DNA of 13,923 nucleotides. Source: a bacterium. Lineage in GTDB: Bacteria > Sumerlaeota > Sumerlaeia > UBA8349. The notes beneath the pieces were generated by a model. It saw nothing but the letters and a program-made list of their open reading frames with translations. It did no database searches and was not told the DNA's origin. Position numbers and translations under genes: made by a program. Below are positions 6,894 to 13,923 of the stretch, in pieces (within the stretch, counting starts at the first letter, position 1; each line of letters opens with the position of its first letter). Location of the stretch: assembly GCA_013203855.1 (NCBI GenBank), contig JABMPG010000831.1, positions 1-13,923 on the forward strand. Direction: 5' to 3'.

Positions 6894-7934
6894 ATGCGTA
6901 GCGCGACTTTGATGTTCCTGCTTTCTCTCCTTCCGCTCCTGAGTTCGCCCCCGGTGCGCGCAGAACAACCTGGGTCGACTTCGATCGCGGCGTGGCGGGG
7001 GGATGCGCGTTGCGCTTTGTCTCTGACTTTTGACGACAATCATCCTTCGCGGGGCGAAGCGGCGGCGATTTTGGACGGTTTCGGTTTCACGGGGACTTTT
7101 TTCGTGATTGTGGGTTCGGTGGACGCGCGGATGGAACGGATTTATGAGGACCTGGCGATGCGGGGCCATGAGTTGGGCAGTCACAGCCTTTCGCACGCTC
7201 ATCTGCTCCAGGCGTCCTCGGAGCAGGTGGAATATGAGTTGGGCCTTTCGAAGGCGCGTCTCGAAGAGATGACCGGTCTGGCGTGCGTGAGTTTCGCGTC
7301 TCCCTACGGCGAAGTCAACGCGGTGATCCTGGAGACGGCGGCGAGGCATTATCTCTCGGCGCGCGGAACAACGGGCGGTACCAACGCGGACGGTACTTTC
7401 GATATGTACAACTTGGGAATCAATATTTTTCCTCCGGGGATCGGTCCTTACTCCGAGGCGGATTATCTGTCGGTTCTGCGGCAGTATGTGGAGTACGTGG
7501 ATTCGGTCGGGGGCTGGGGCACGGAGATGTTTCACAACATCGGACCGGAGAACAATCTGATTACGGTGACGGCTCACACTTTGTCGACCCATTGCGAGGA
7601 ACTGGCGTCGGGCGCCTTGAGCGATTCGATTTGGGTGGCTCCTCAGGGCCGGGCGGCGCGCTACTATCTGGAGCGGATGAACACGGAGGCGGAAACCGAT
7701 TTGGTTACGAGTGACACGATCGTGGTGCGCCTGAATTTCGACGGGGATCGGCGGGTGTTTGACGAGCCGCTGACTGTCAAGACGGTGATTGCCGTTGACT
7801 GGCCGCAGGCGGCGCCGGAGGTTTTTCAGGACGGGAAGGAATATTCCTGCCGGCTCGATATGGCAGGCGCGGACCGGGTGGCGGTTTATGAGGCGCTTCC
7901 GGGCAGGGGACCGGTGACAATCCGCCGGCCCTAG
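6894..7934 (+). CDS. Secreted polysaccharide deacetylase-like protein (NodB/CE4 fold)
   Basis: 346 residues. ATG 6894 is chosen because it begins a good signal peptide (residues 1-23, core LMFLLSLLPLL, cleavage at VRA) and has AGGAG at 6878-6882, 11 bases upstream, slightly long. NodB motif 1 is LTFDD (Asp47 as likely base, Asp48 as metal ligand). Motif 2 is GSHSLSH (His97 and His101, the H-S-x-x-H metal ligands). Motif 3 is FASPYG (134-139), lacking the Arg of the classical RxPYG form. The family removes N- or O-acetyl groups from glycans such as peptidoglycan, chitin-like or exopolysaccharide chains. The C-terminal ~80 residues form a beta-rich tail (VRLNFDGDRRVFDEPLTV, VAVYEALPG), possibly an accessory domain. 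Third positions are rich in G and T, contrasting with the preceding gene. The next gene starts 43 bases after the stop, suggesting co-transcription. The substrate cannot be told. Confidence 0.85.
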   Translation: MRSATLMFLLSLLPLLSSPPVRAEQPGSTSIAAWRGDARCALSLTFDDNHPSRGEAAAILDGFGFTGTFFVIVGSVDARMERIYEDLAMRGHELGSHSLSHAHLLQASSEQVEYELGLSKARLEEMTGLACVSFASPYGEVNAVILETAARHYLSARGTTGGTNADGTFDMYNLGINIFPPGIGPYSEADYLSVLRQYVEYVDSVGGWGTEMFHNIGPENNLITVTAHTLSTHCEELASGALSDSIWVAPQGRAARYYLERMNTEAETDLVTSDTIVVRLNFDGDRRVFDEPLTVKTVIAVDWPQAAPEVFQDGKEYSCRLDMAGADRVAVYEALPGRGPVTIRRP

Positions 7935-7977
7935 GCGACGGCAGGCGGTGTATGTGCGGCATGATCGGATTCGACCT

Positions 7978-10900
7978 ATGAATGCCACTTTCCTCTTTTC
8001 GCGGATGACTTGGGCGTGCTTGGCGGCTTGCTGGATTCTTCTATTGCCTATATCGGGCGCCTGGGGCCTGGAGGCGGGAAACGTCGATCCGGGTCTGCCC
8101 CCCACCCTTGCCGGGAGCGCCCCGGTCGTGTCGCGGACTTGGCTGGATGCGGAGGAGAGTCTTTCGTGCATGGTGGTGGACCCGGCTGGCGGGTATGCGC
8201 TGTTCGGAACGAACACAGCTCCGGCCGTCGTCATCAAGGTGAGGCTGGGCGCGGAGCCGGTCCGCGAGGGGGCGGTGCGCCTGGAGGCCGGGGAGGAACT
8301 TTTGAGTTGCGCGGCGCTGGACGCGGCAGCGGGCTATGCCTGGTTCGGCACCGATACGCTGCCCTCGCGCGTGGTGAAGGTGGCGGTGGGGGGTGAGGGC
8401 GAAGCGCCGAGGCGGGTGGGGGCGGTGACGTTGCGTCTCCAGGAAGGGCGTCTGCGGTCCGCCGTGATCGATTCGGCGCAGGGCTTCGCGCTTTTCGGCA
8501 CGGGTCTCTATCCTGGTTTTGTGGTGAAGGTGGCTTTGGGTGTTGGGGATGCCGCACCGTATCGAATCGGGTCGATCATCCTGCCCTACAATGAAGGCAA
8601 TCTGGCCTGCGCGGCGCTGGATCCGACCAGTGGCTATGTCTATTTCGGCACGGGGACCTCGCCCGGGCAGGTCGTGAAGATCGCTCCGGGGGTCGGGACG
8701 GCCTTGCCGGTTCGGCTAGGGACGGCTGTTCTCCCGGCGGGCGAGAACAACCTGCGGTCGGTGCTTCTCGACACTGGCGAAGGAAAGGCCTGGTTCGGGA
8801 CGGATACCGTTCCCGGACGGATCGTGCAGGTATCCCTCGGAGCCGGGATTCTGTCTCCGTCCCGCGACGACGCCTGGATGCTCGAGCCGGGCGAGAATCA
8901 TCTCGCGGCGGGGGCCGTTGACACCGCAGGCGGTCTGGCCTGGTTTGCGACGGACACCGCGCCGGGGCAGGTGGTCCAGATCACCCTGAATCCCTCCTCG
9001 GCCGCAACGGTCCGTCTCTCGGCGGTCGAGCTGCCCCCGGAAGCGGGCGCGATTCGATGCGGGGCGTGGGATTCGATCGGGGCAAGATTCTGGGCCGGCA
9101 CGAACACGGGCCGTGTGCTGGGCCTGCAGGCCGGAGTCGAGGCCGCGCCGCCCGTTCTGGCTGAAACACTCGCGCTGCCGGGCGGAACGGGCCGCCTGAC
9201 CTGCGGGGCACTCGACGATGCGACAGGCTTCGCCCTTTTCGGCACGGACGCTGTGCCGGGCCGGATCCTTCAGGTGGCCGTTGGCCAGGGAGAAGAAGAT
9301 CCCGCCGTCACGGGCGAACTGGTTCTGCAGGATGGCGAGGGACCGCTGAACTGCGCCATTGCCTCCCCCGATCACGGCTACGTTCTTTTCGGCACAGGCA
9401 CGTCTCCGGCGCGAGTGCTGAAAGTGAAGTCGGGCGTGAACGCCCCCGAACGCATCGGCGCCGTGACGCTGACATCCAACGAATCGAGCGCCCGATGCGT
9501 CGCCATGAACCCCACAAGCGGCGTGGCCTGGTTCGGATTTGACACCTCGCCAGGACGGGTCGCGCGCGTGGCGGGCGGAACCGGATTAGAGGCTCCGACG
9601 TGGCTGGACGGAGTGGTTTTCCAAACGGGTGAAGATTCTCCCGCCTCGGCCATTTTCGATCCCCTCTCCGGCTCCTTCCTCTTCGGGACCGACACCGCCC
9701 CGGGCCGGATCGTGAAGTTTGCCACCGACCCGGAGACGGGTGAGCCCGTGCGCGTGGGCGCGATCGCCTGCGAGCCGGGAGAGGACTCGCTGATCTGCGC
9801 GTCCATCGATCCCACGCGCGGCATCGCCTTCTTCGCGGCGAACGGGGCGCGGCGCCGGCTAGTGGCCATCCGGGTCGGCGGGCCGGGAGAGATGCCAGAG
9901 CGCCTGGGAGGCGTCGACCTGCCTGCGGGTGTCAACGGCCTGTCATGGTCCGTCTTCGATCTCGAAAGCGGCGTGGCGTGGTTTGGCAGCGACGAGGAAA
10001 ACGGGCCGATCTGCCGGGTCGCCTACAACGATTCGGGCCTTCGGATTCTGGGGACGGCATGGTCGGGCGAAGGCCTGGCCTGCGGCGTTCTCGACGACTC
10101 GACCGGCTGGCTGTTGACCGGATCCTCCGGCGCGCCCGGCATCCTGGACAAGATCGACGCCCGGCAGGTTTCCCTCCTGGGCGCGAACGGCTTTCTCGAT
10201 CTCGACGCGGAAGACTCCTACTTCCGCAGCGCGGTCTTCGATCCCGTCAGCGGCTATGCGTGGCTCGGAACAGGCACTTCTCCCGGACGGATCGTCAAGG
10301 TCGCCTTCCGCGACGGCACGCCCGAAGTCATCGGCGCCGTCACGCTCCAGGAAGGCGAGAATTGCCTCGAAAGCGCGGTGATCGACCCCGCCGCCGGCTA
10401 CGCCTGGTTCGGGACGCTCACCCAACCCGGACACATCGTCAAGGTGGCCCTGGGCACAGGTGACGCGCCGCCCTCCCGCGTGGGATCTCTCACGCTGCCG
10501 GCCGGCGAGGACTACCTGATCAGCGCGGCGGCCGACCCGGCTTCGGGCCACGCCTGGTTCGGGACGGGAACGGCCCCGGGACGGATCGTGAAGATCTCCC
10601 TCGGCGCGGGAAGCGCTCCCCCAACACGCGTCGGCAGTCTCACCCTGAACATCGGCGAAAACGATCTGGCCTGCGCGATCATCGACCCGGCGTCGGGCTA
10701 CGGCTGGTTCGGGACTCACACCTGGCCGGGCAAGGTCGTCAAGGTATGGCTGGGCGGCGCTATCCTCCCGCCCATGCGAATCGGCGCTCTCACCCTCCTC
10801 GGCGGAGAGAACAGCCTGACCTGCGCCACCATCGACCCCCCTTCGAACTCCGCCTGGTTCGCCACCCACACGCAACCCGCCCAGGTCGTGCGCGTGAACC

Positions 10901-13719
10901 TCGGCACGGGACCGGCCCTCCCGACGCGACAAAACACAATCGGCCTCCAAGCCGGCGAAAACAACCCCGTTCAGATCCTGCAAGACCCATACGCCGACCG
11001 CGCCTGGATCCTCACCTCAACGCAGACGGGACGCCTCGTCCAGATCCAGCTCGGCGCCGACGGCTCAGAGATGAAACGCCTCGGCTCGCTCTCCGTGCCC
11101 CTGGAAAAGGGCCTGACCGCCTGCGGCGTTCTCGATCCCGTGACGGGCGCGGGCCTGATCGCCTCGGCCGCCTCGGAACCCGGCCGACTCATCCGCGCCG
11201 ACCTCTGCGCCAGAACATGGGCAAAGGCCACCCGGATCAATCTGCCTGAAACCGCCGACGTCCAGTCCGTCCGGTTCTACTCTCACGCGGCCGGAGGCAC
11301 CGTGCGCCTGGCTCTCTACAGCGACGACCCCGATCCCGCACTCCTCTGGGAATCGCCCCCCATCACCAACGCCACCGCCGACGACTGGCTCACCGTCCCC
11401 ATCCCGGACGGATACCCGACCACCCTCCAGCTCAACCCCGGCCCCCTCTGGCTCTCCTTCCAGACCGAGCTCGAACTAGACATCGCAGGCTGCACACGCG
11501 GCGAACCAGGCGACAGCTTCGCCTTCGCCCAACCCTACGGCAATTTCCCCACAACACTAAACACCGAACAAATCCACCTCACCCCCGACAAATGGGCACA
11601 ACACCTGGTCTATGAGAAACCGTCCGAGCCGCTGCCCCTCACCGTGATCGGCGAGGCGGGAAATCCCCGCCCGGCGGCCGGGGTCCATTTCTACACTTCC
11701 GGCTCCCTCGTCAACGCCTATGTGGCCCAGCCGATCGTGGCCTCCGGACCTGGCTCGCGATCGGTCTGCACGGGCTGGCAAGGCGAAGGGGCCGTTCCGG
11801 AAAGCGGGACGGCGGCAACGGTTGTTTTCACCCTCGACCGACCTTCGACTCTGACCTGGCTCTGGAGAACGCAATACCTGCTCGAAACGGCCCTCGAACC
11901 TCTGAATGCCGGCACGGTCACGGCCGCCCCGCCCGGCGAATACGGCTCTTGGTACGACGAGGGAAGCGACACCCTCCTGACCGCTCTCGCCGCCTCTAAC
12001 TGGACCTTTGACCACTGGTCGGGAGCGGTTGCCGGGGAGGACGAGGCGGTTTCTGTAACGCTGGCCGGTCCGACCTCGGTCCTCGCCCACTTCCGACGGG
12101 TCTACCTCGTCGAAAACGTGACCCAAGGCGGCTTCTACGCCTCACTCCAGGAGGCCGTGGCTAGCGCGGCGGCGGACGACGCCCTGTTCGCCCCCGAGGG
12201 CGTCTTCCCGGAAGGCCTCTTGATCGCCAAACCTCTGACACTGCTCGCTGACCCAGCTTCATCGGCTACAATCCTGGGCGGCGTACGTCTGACGACCGAC
12301 GGGATCACCCTCCGTTACTGGATCATCCGATCCGGCCACGACTTCGGCGAAGGTGTAACGGCGATTCAAGTGGACGGGACGAAGAGCCACCTGATAGAGG
12401 ACAACACTCTCGAGCAGGACGGCTCAGGCGGAGTCGGAATTCGCATTCTGCCCGGAAGCGGTGAGACGAGAATCCTGGGCAACGCTCTGCGCGGCTGGGA
12501 TACGGGGATCCTCGCGAGAGATTGCGCCGACCTCGTAGCCATGAGCAACCTCCTTGACGGTAACGCGACCGGGCTCGACACGGGCCTGATTCCGGGGGCG
12601 GGCATCGCCCTGAACCGGTTCCTGGGTAACAACGTGGCATGGCGGGGGGAAAACTCGGACGGTCTGCTCCTGTCCCACCTCAACTCGTTCCTCGGCAACG
12701 GCGTGGGCGCCCTATCTGCGGCCGGGACGCTCGACGCCCGGCACAGCTGGTGGGGCGATGCGAGCGGACCTTCCGGAGGCATGCTTGACCCGATCACGGG
12801 CCACCCCGCTTCCGGCGCGGGCGATCCGGTGGGTGCGGCGGTCCGGTTCGATCCGTGGCTCACGGGGCCCGATCCGTCTCTCCGCGTCACCTATCCGACA
12901 ACCGGAACGGCCGTTCAGGCCGGTCAACCGATATCTATCACCTGGCAGTCGCAAGATTTCACGAGCGGGATTGACATCCTCTTCACCAGTGACGGAGCCA
13001 CCTGGACGACTCTGTCCCAGGGCGTCGCGAACACGGGCCAGTTCCTGTGGACGGTCCCCGCGACTCCTTCCGCCCAGGCGCGAATCCGCGTTCAGGCCTC
13101 GGACTTGCCTGGCGTTCGCGACACGAGTCCGACCTTCACGATTCAGTCCGGACCCTTCATCCACGTGACCGATCCGGCGGAGGGAGTGGGGTGGCCGAAA
13201 GCCACGTATCAGACCATCCACTGGGAATCCGCTGGCCTTACCGGGTCGGTGCGCGCCCTGGCTCGCTTCGGAACGGGCGACTGGATCCTCGTCGCTTCCG
13301 AAATCCCCAACACGGGGGCTTTCACCGGCTACGTGAGCGTGGGGCCCTACGCGACGGCGCAACTGCGGATCCAGAGCAACGCGTCTCCCGCCGTTTACGG
13401 TGACAGCGCGATCTTCTCCATCCCCGAATCGCCCTATCAGGTCCAGATGACCGCACCCCTTGCTGGAGCCCAGTGGCCCATGGGAACCACCCAGACGATC
13501 CACTGGACGTCGAGCGGCCTGCCCGGCAACGTAAAGATCACCGGCACGGCCGACGGCGCGAACTGGGTGACCCTGGCCTGGGATATCCCGAATACAGGCT
13601 CTCTCAACCTCCTCGTTAACCAAGGCCCCTTCAGCGCCGTCCGTCTCCGGGTGGTCAGCATGCACGACGATTTCGTCTACGGCGAAAGCGGAACGTTCTC
13701 AGTCATCCCCGGGCCGTGA
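7978..13719 (+). CDS. Giant secreted beta-propeller / beta-helix / Ig-like repeat surface protein
   Basis: 1913 residues from ATG 7978, chosen for its signal peptide (residues 1-30, core CLAACWILLLPI, cleavage after AWG). An in-frame GTG at 7948 would add ten charged residues; no strong ribosome site marks either. Residues ~52-1088 hold 21 degenerate ~50-residue repeats (consensus GENxLxCAxIDPASGYAWFGT, then TxPGRIVKVxLG, then RVGxLTL). Residues ~1089-1215 look like a beta-sandwich (VRLALYSDD, LWLSFQTEL). Residues ~1293-1374 resemble the InlB/Flg_new-type bacterial repeat (GTVTAAPPGEYGSWYDEGSD, FDHWSG). Residues ~1375-1632 resemble a NosD/pectate-lyase-like right-handed beta-helix (YASLQEAV, LIEDNTLEQDGSG, SWWGDASGPSGG, FDPWL). 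Residues 1635-1913 are three 93-residue Ig-like repeats. No catalytic site, LPXTG, PEP-CTERM or transmembrane anchor is visible. It is probably an adhesin or glycan-binding scaffold; that role is inference. Confidence 0.88.
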   Translation: MNATFLFSRMTWACLAACWILLLPISGAWGLEAGNVDPGLPPTLAGSAPVVSRTWLDAEESLSCMVVDPAGGYALFGTNTAPAVVIKVRLGAEPVREGAVRLEAGEELLSCAALDAAAGYAWFGTDTLPSRVVKVAVGGEGEAPRRVGAVTLRLQEGRLRSAVIDSAQGFALFGTGLYPGFVVKVALGVGDAAPYRIGSIILPYNEGNLACAALDPTSGYVYFGTGTSPGQVVKIAPGVGTALPVRLGTAVLPAGENNLRSVLLDTGEGKAWFGTDTVPGRIVQVSLGAGILSPSRDDAWMLEPGENHLAAGAVDTAGGLAWFATDTAPGQVVQITLNPSSAATVRLSAVELPPEAGAIRCGAWDSIGARFWAGTNTGRVLGLQAGVEAAPPVLAETLALPGGTGRLTCGALDDATGFALFGTDAVPGRILQVAVGQGEEDPAVTGELVLQDGEGPLNCAIASPDHGYVLFGTGTSPARVLKVKSGVNAPERIGAVTLTSNESSARCVAMNPTSGVAWFGFDTSPGRVARVAGGTGLEAPTWLDGVVFQTGEDSPASAIFDPLSGSFLFGTDTAPGRIVKFATDPETGEPVRVGAIACEPGEDSLICASIDPTRGIAFFAANGARRRLVAIRVGGPGEMPERLGGVDLPAGVNGLSWSVFDLESGVAWFGSDEENGPICRVAYNDSGLRILGTAWSGEGLACGVLDDSTGWLLTGSSGAPGILDKIDARQVSLLGANGFLDLDAEDSYFRSAVFDPVSGYAWLGTGTSPGRIVKVAFRDGTPEVIGAVTLQEGENCLESAVIDPAAGYAWFGTLTQPGHIVKVALGTGDAPPSRVGSLTLPAGEDYLISAAADPASGHAWFGTGTAPGRIVKISLGAGSAPPTRVGSLTLNIGENDLACAIIDPASGYGWFGTHTWPGKVVKVWLGGAILPPMRIGALTLLGGENSLTCATIDPPSNSAWFATHTQPAQVVRVNLGTGPALPTRQNTIGLQAGENNPVQILQDPYADRAWILTSTQTGRLVQIQLGADGSEMKRLGSLSVPLEKGLTACGVLDPVTGAGLIASAASEPGRLIRADLCARTWAKATRINLPETADVQSVRFYSHAAGGTVRLALYSDDPDPALLWESPPITNATADDWLTVPIPDGYPTTLQLNPGPLWLSFQTELELDIAGCTRGEPGDSFAFAQPYGNFPTTLNTEQIHLTPDKWAQHLVYEKPSEPLPLTVIGEAGNPRPAAGVHFYTSGSLVNAYVAQPIVASGPGSRSVCTGWQGEGAVPESGTAATVVFTLDRPSTLTWLWRTQYLLETALEPLNAGTVTAAPPGEYGSWYDEGSDTLLTALAASNWTFDHWSGAVAGEDEAVSVTLAGPTSVLAHFRRVYLVENVTQGGFYASLQEAVASAAADDALFAPEGVFPEGLLIAKPLTLLADPASSATILGGVRLTTDGITLRYWIIRSGHDFGEGVTAIQVDGTKSHLIEDNTLEQDGSGGVGIRILPGSGETRILGNALRGWDTGILARDCADLVAMSNLLDGNATGLDTGLIPGAGIALNRFLGNNVAWRGENSDGLLLSHLNSFLGNGVGALSAAGTLDARHSWWGDASGPSGGMLDPITGHPASGAGDPVGAAVRFDPWLTGPDPSLRVTYPTTGTAVQAGQPISITWQSQDFTSGIDILFTSDGATWTTLSQGVANTGQFLWTVPATPSAQARIRVQASDLPGVRDTSPTFTIQSGPFIHVTDPAEGVGWPKATYQTIHWESAGLTGSVRALARFGTGDWILVASEIPNTGAFTGYVSVGPYATAQLRIQSNASPAVYGDSAIFSIPESPYQVQMTAPLAGAQWPMGTTQTIHWTSSGLPGNVKITGTADGANWVTLAWDIPNTGSLNLLVNQGPFSAVRLRVVSMHDDFVYGESGTFSVIPGP
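8131..11242 (+). repeat. 21 tandem ~150-bp coding repeats (propeller blades)
   Basis: Twenty-one consecutive units average 49-50 codons, aligned on the core GYAWFGTxTxPGRIVKV. Units 2-6 and 15-19 keep the consensus best (e.g. GHAWFGTGTAPGRIVKIS). Units 7, 12, 13, 14, 20 and 21 are degenerate, and 14 is shortest. A count of 21 equals three seven-bladed propellers. Similarity is clearer at protein than DNA level, so the array is old rather than freshly expanded. Confidence 0.85.
12880..13716 (+). repeat. Three 93-residue C-terminal Ig-like repeats
   Basis: Units start at 12880, 13159 and 13438 and each spans exactly 279 bases. The shared pattern is P..G..W..GT.Q.I.W.S.GL.G, then DG..W..LA..IPNTG, then a final strand F.I or FSV. 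They resemble the Kre9/KNH-type Ig-like beta-sandwich repeats found in tandem at the ends of bacterial secreted proteins. Confidence 0.8.
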
Positions 13720-13799
13720 GGCATCCCGCCACCGGGCTGGGCCAAGGGCTTTCTGGGACCAGTCGCTGCTGCTGACGCACACCACACGAACACAACCAA

Positions 13800-13923
13800 C
13801 TTTGGCAGCGCGTCGGTAACGACGGGATCAACTCGCTTCTTGCACTGGGGACAGTAGTGCGAGTGGATCGAGCGCGCGGTCGTGACCACGACAGATTTCT
13901 CGATGTCCTCCACGACGCGCTGA
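13800..13923 (-). pseudogene. IS66-type transposase fragment (zinc-finger region)
   Basis: Read on the minus strand from the right edge, the frame gives QRVVEDIEKS, then SIHSHYCPQCKKRV and DPVVTDALPK. This matches the N-terminal zinc-binding segment of IS66-family transposases: a CxxC knuckle followed by VxPDALP, normally continuing into G-R-V..LSAWLHYGLG. After DALPK the frame runs on to 13677 as LVVFVWCASAAATG and further residues with no transposase character. Neither other minus-strand frame restores the expected sequence. The catalytic DDE domain is therefore missing on this side, and the upstream part lies outside the window. The reading frame runs into the 3' end of the large surface-protein gene on the opposite strand. 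It is best read as an insertion-sequence remnant. Confidence 0.65.

Noticed and set aside
7948..7977. GTG start for the giant surface protein.
   Set aside because: It adds ten residues with several charges before the signal peptide; ATG 7978 gives a more typical N-terminus. Neither start has a strong ribosome site, so this is a preference, not proof.
6855..8237. Long open frame on the minus strand (460 codons) opposite the deacetylase.
   Set aside because: Its composition is Arg/His/Pro-rich with no motifs, as expected for the complement of a high-GC3 gene; the plus strand has clear catalytic motifs and a signal peptide.
8131..11242. CRISPR-like or non-coding tandem repeat array.
   Set aside because: The ~150-bp units are in frame, diverged at silent sites and conserved at protein level, so they are protein domain repeats. 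No CRISPR array, tRNA or rRNA was seen in the window.
12712..13665. Long open frame on the minus strand (317 codons) opposite the C-terminal Ig-like repeats.
   Set aside because: No recognisable domain, and the plus strand carries three exact 93-residue repeats, so this is a shadow of GC-rich coding sequence.

Overview
The window is GC-rich bacterial DNA. It holds five plus-strand protein genes, the first cut by the left edge, and a transposase remnant on the minus strand at the right edge. Every gene whose 5' end is visible starts with a Sec-type signal peptide. The products are large, repeat-rich beta proteins (propellers, PPC-like, Ig/Fn3-like, Calx-beta and beta-helix domains). This suits a Gram-negative, probably uncultured lineage with a large exported proteome, such as the Planctomycetes/PVC group or candidate phyla like Sumerlaeota or Hydrogenedentota. 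That placement is inference from protein style only; no rRNA or marker gene is present.

Left part (1-6579): two WD40/caspase-like genes lie in tandem (2-727 partial; 773-3580). Both stop nine codons after the catalytic-Cys motif DCCYSG, with the same final residues. They are followed by a 967-residue secreted protein (3676-6579). Its mature N-terminus starts where the caspase-like fold of the preceding genes breaks off (PLKGKRIVIAST). Read together, the second and third genes encode one clan CD (caspase/C13-like) peptidase domain split at about the p20/p10 boundary, each half carrying its own signal peptide. The third gene also holds a complete second caspase-like domain that has lost both catalytic residues, then PPC-like, Fn3-like and Calx-beta domains. 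This split-caspase arrangement is the most unusual thing in the window.

Middle (6580-7977): a 314-bp non-coding stretch with a small dyad precedes a secreted polysaccharide deacetylase-like protein (NodB/CE4 fold, 6894-7934). A 43-bp gap follows.

Right part (7978-13719): a 1913-residue secreted protein has 21 tandem ~50-residue propeller repeats (three seven-bladed propellers would fit), a beta-sandwich, an InlB/Flg_new-like bacterial repeat, a NosD/pectate-lyase-like beta-helix and three 93-residue Ig-like repeats. After it (13800-13923, minus strand) is the zinc-finger segment of an IS66-type transposase whose similarity ends abruptly.

The same-strand layout and short gaps (45, 95 and 43 bp) suggest two transcription units, 1-6579 and 6894-13719. 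Both would make exported proteins. No direct functional link between the units is visible beyond shared secretion and architecture.
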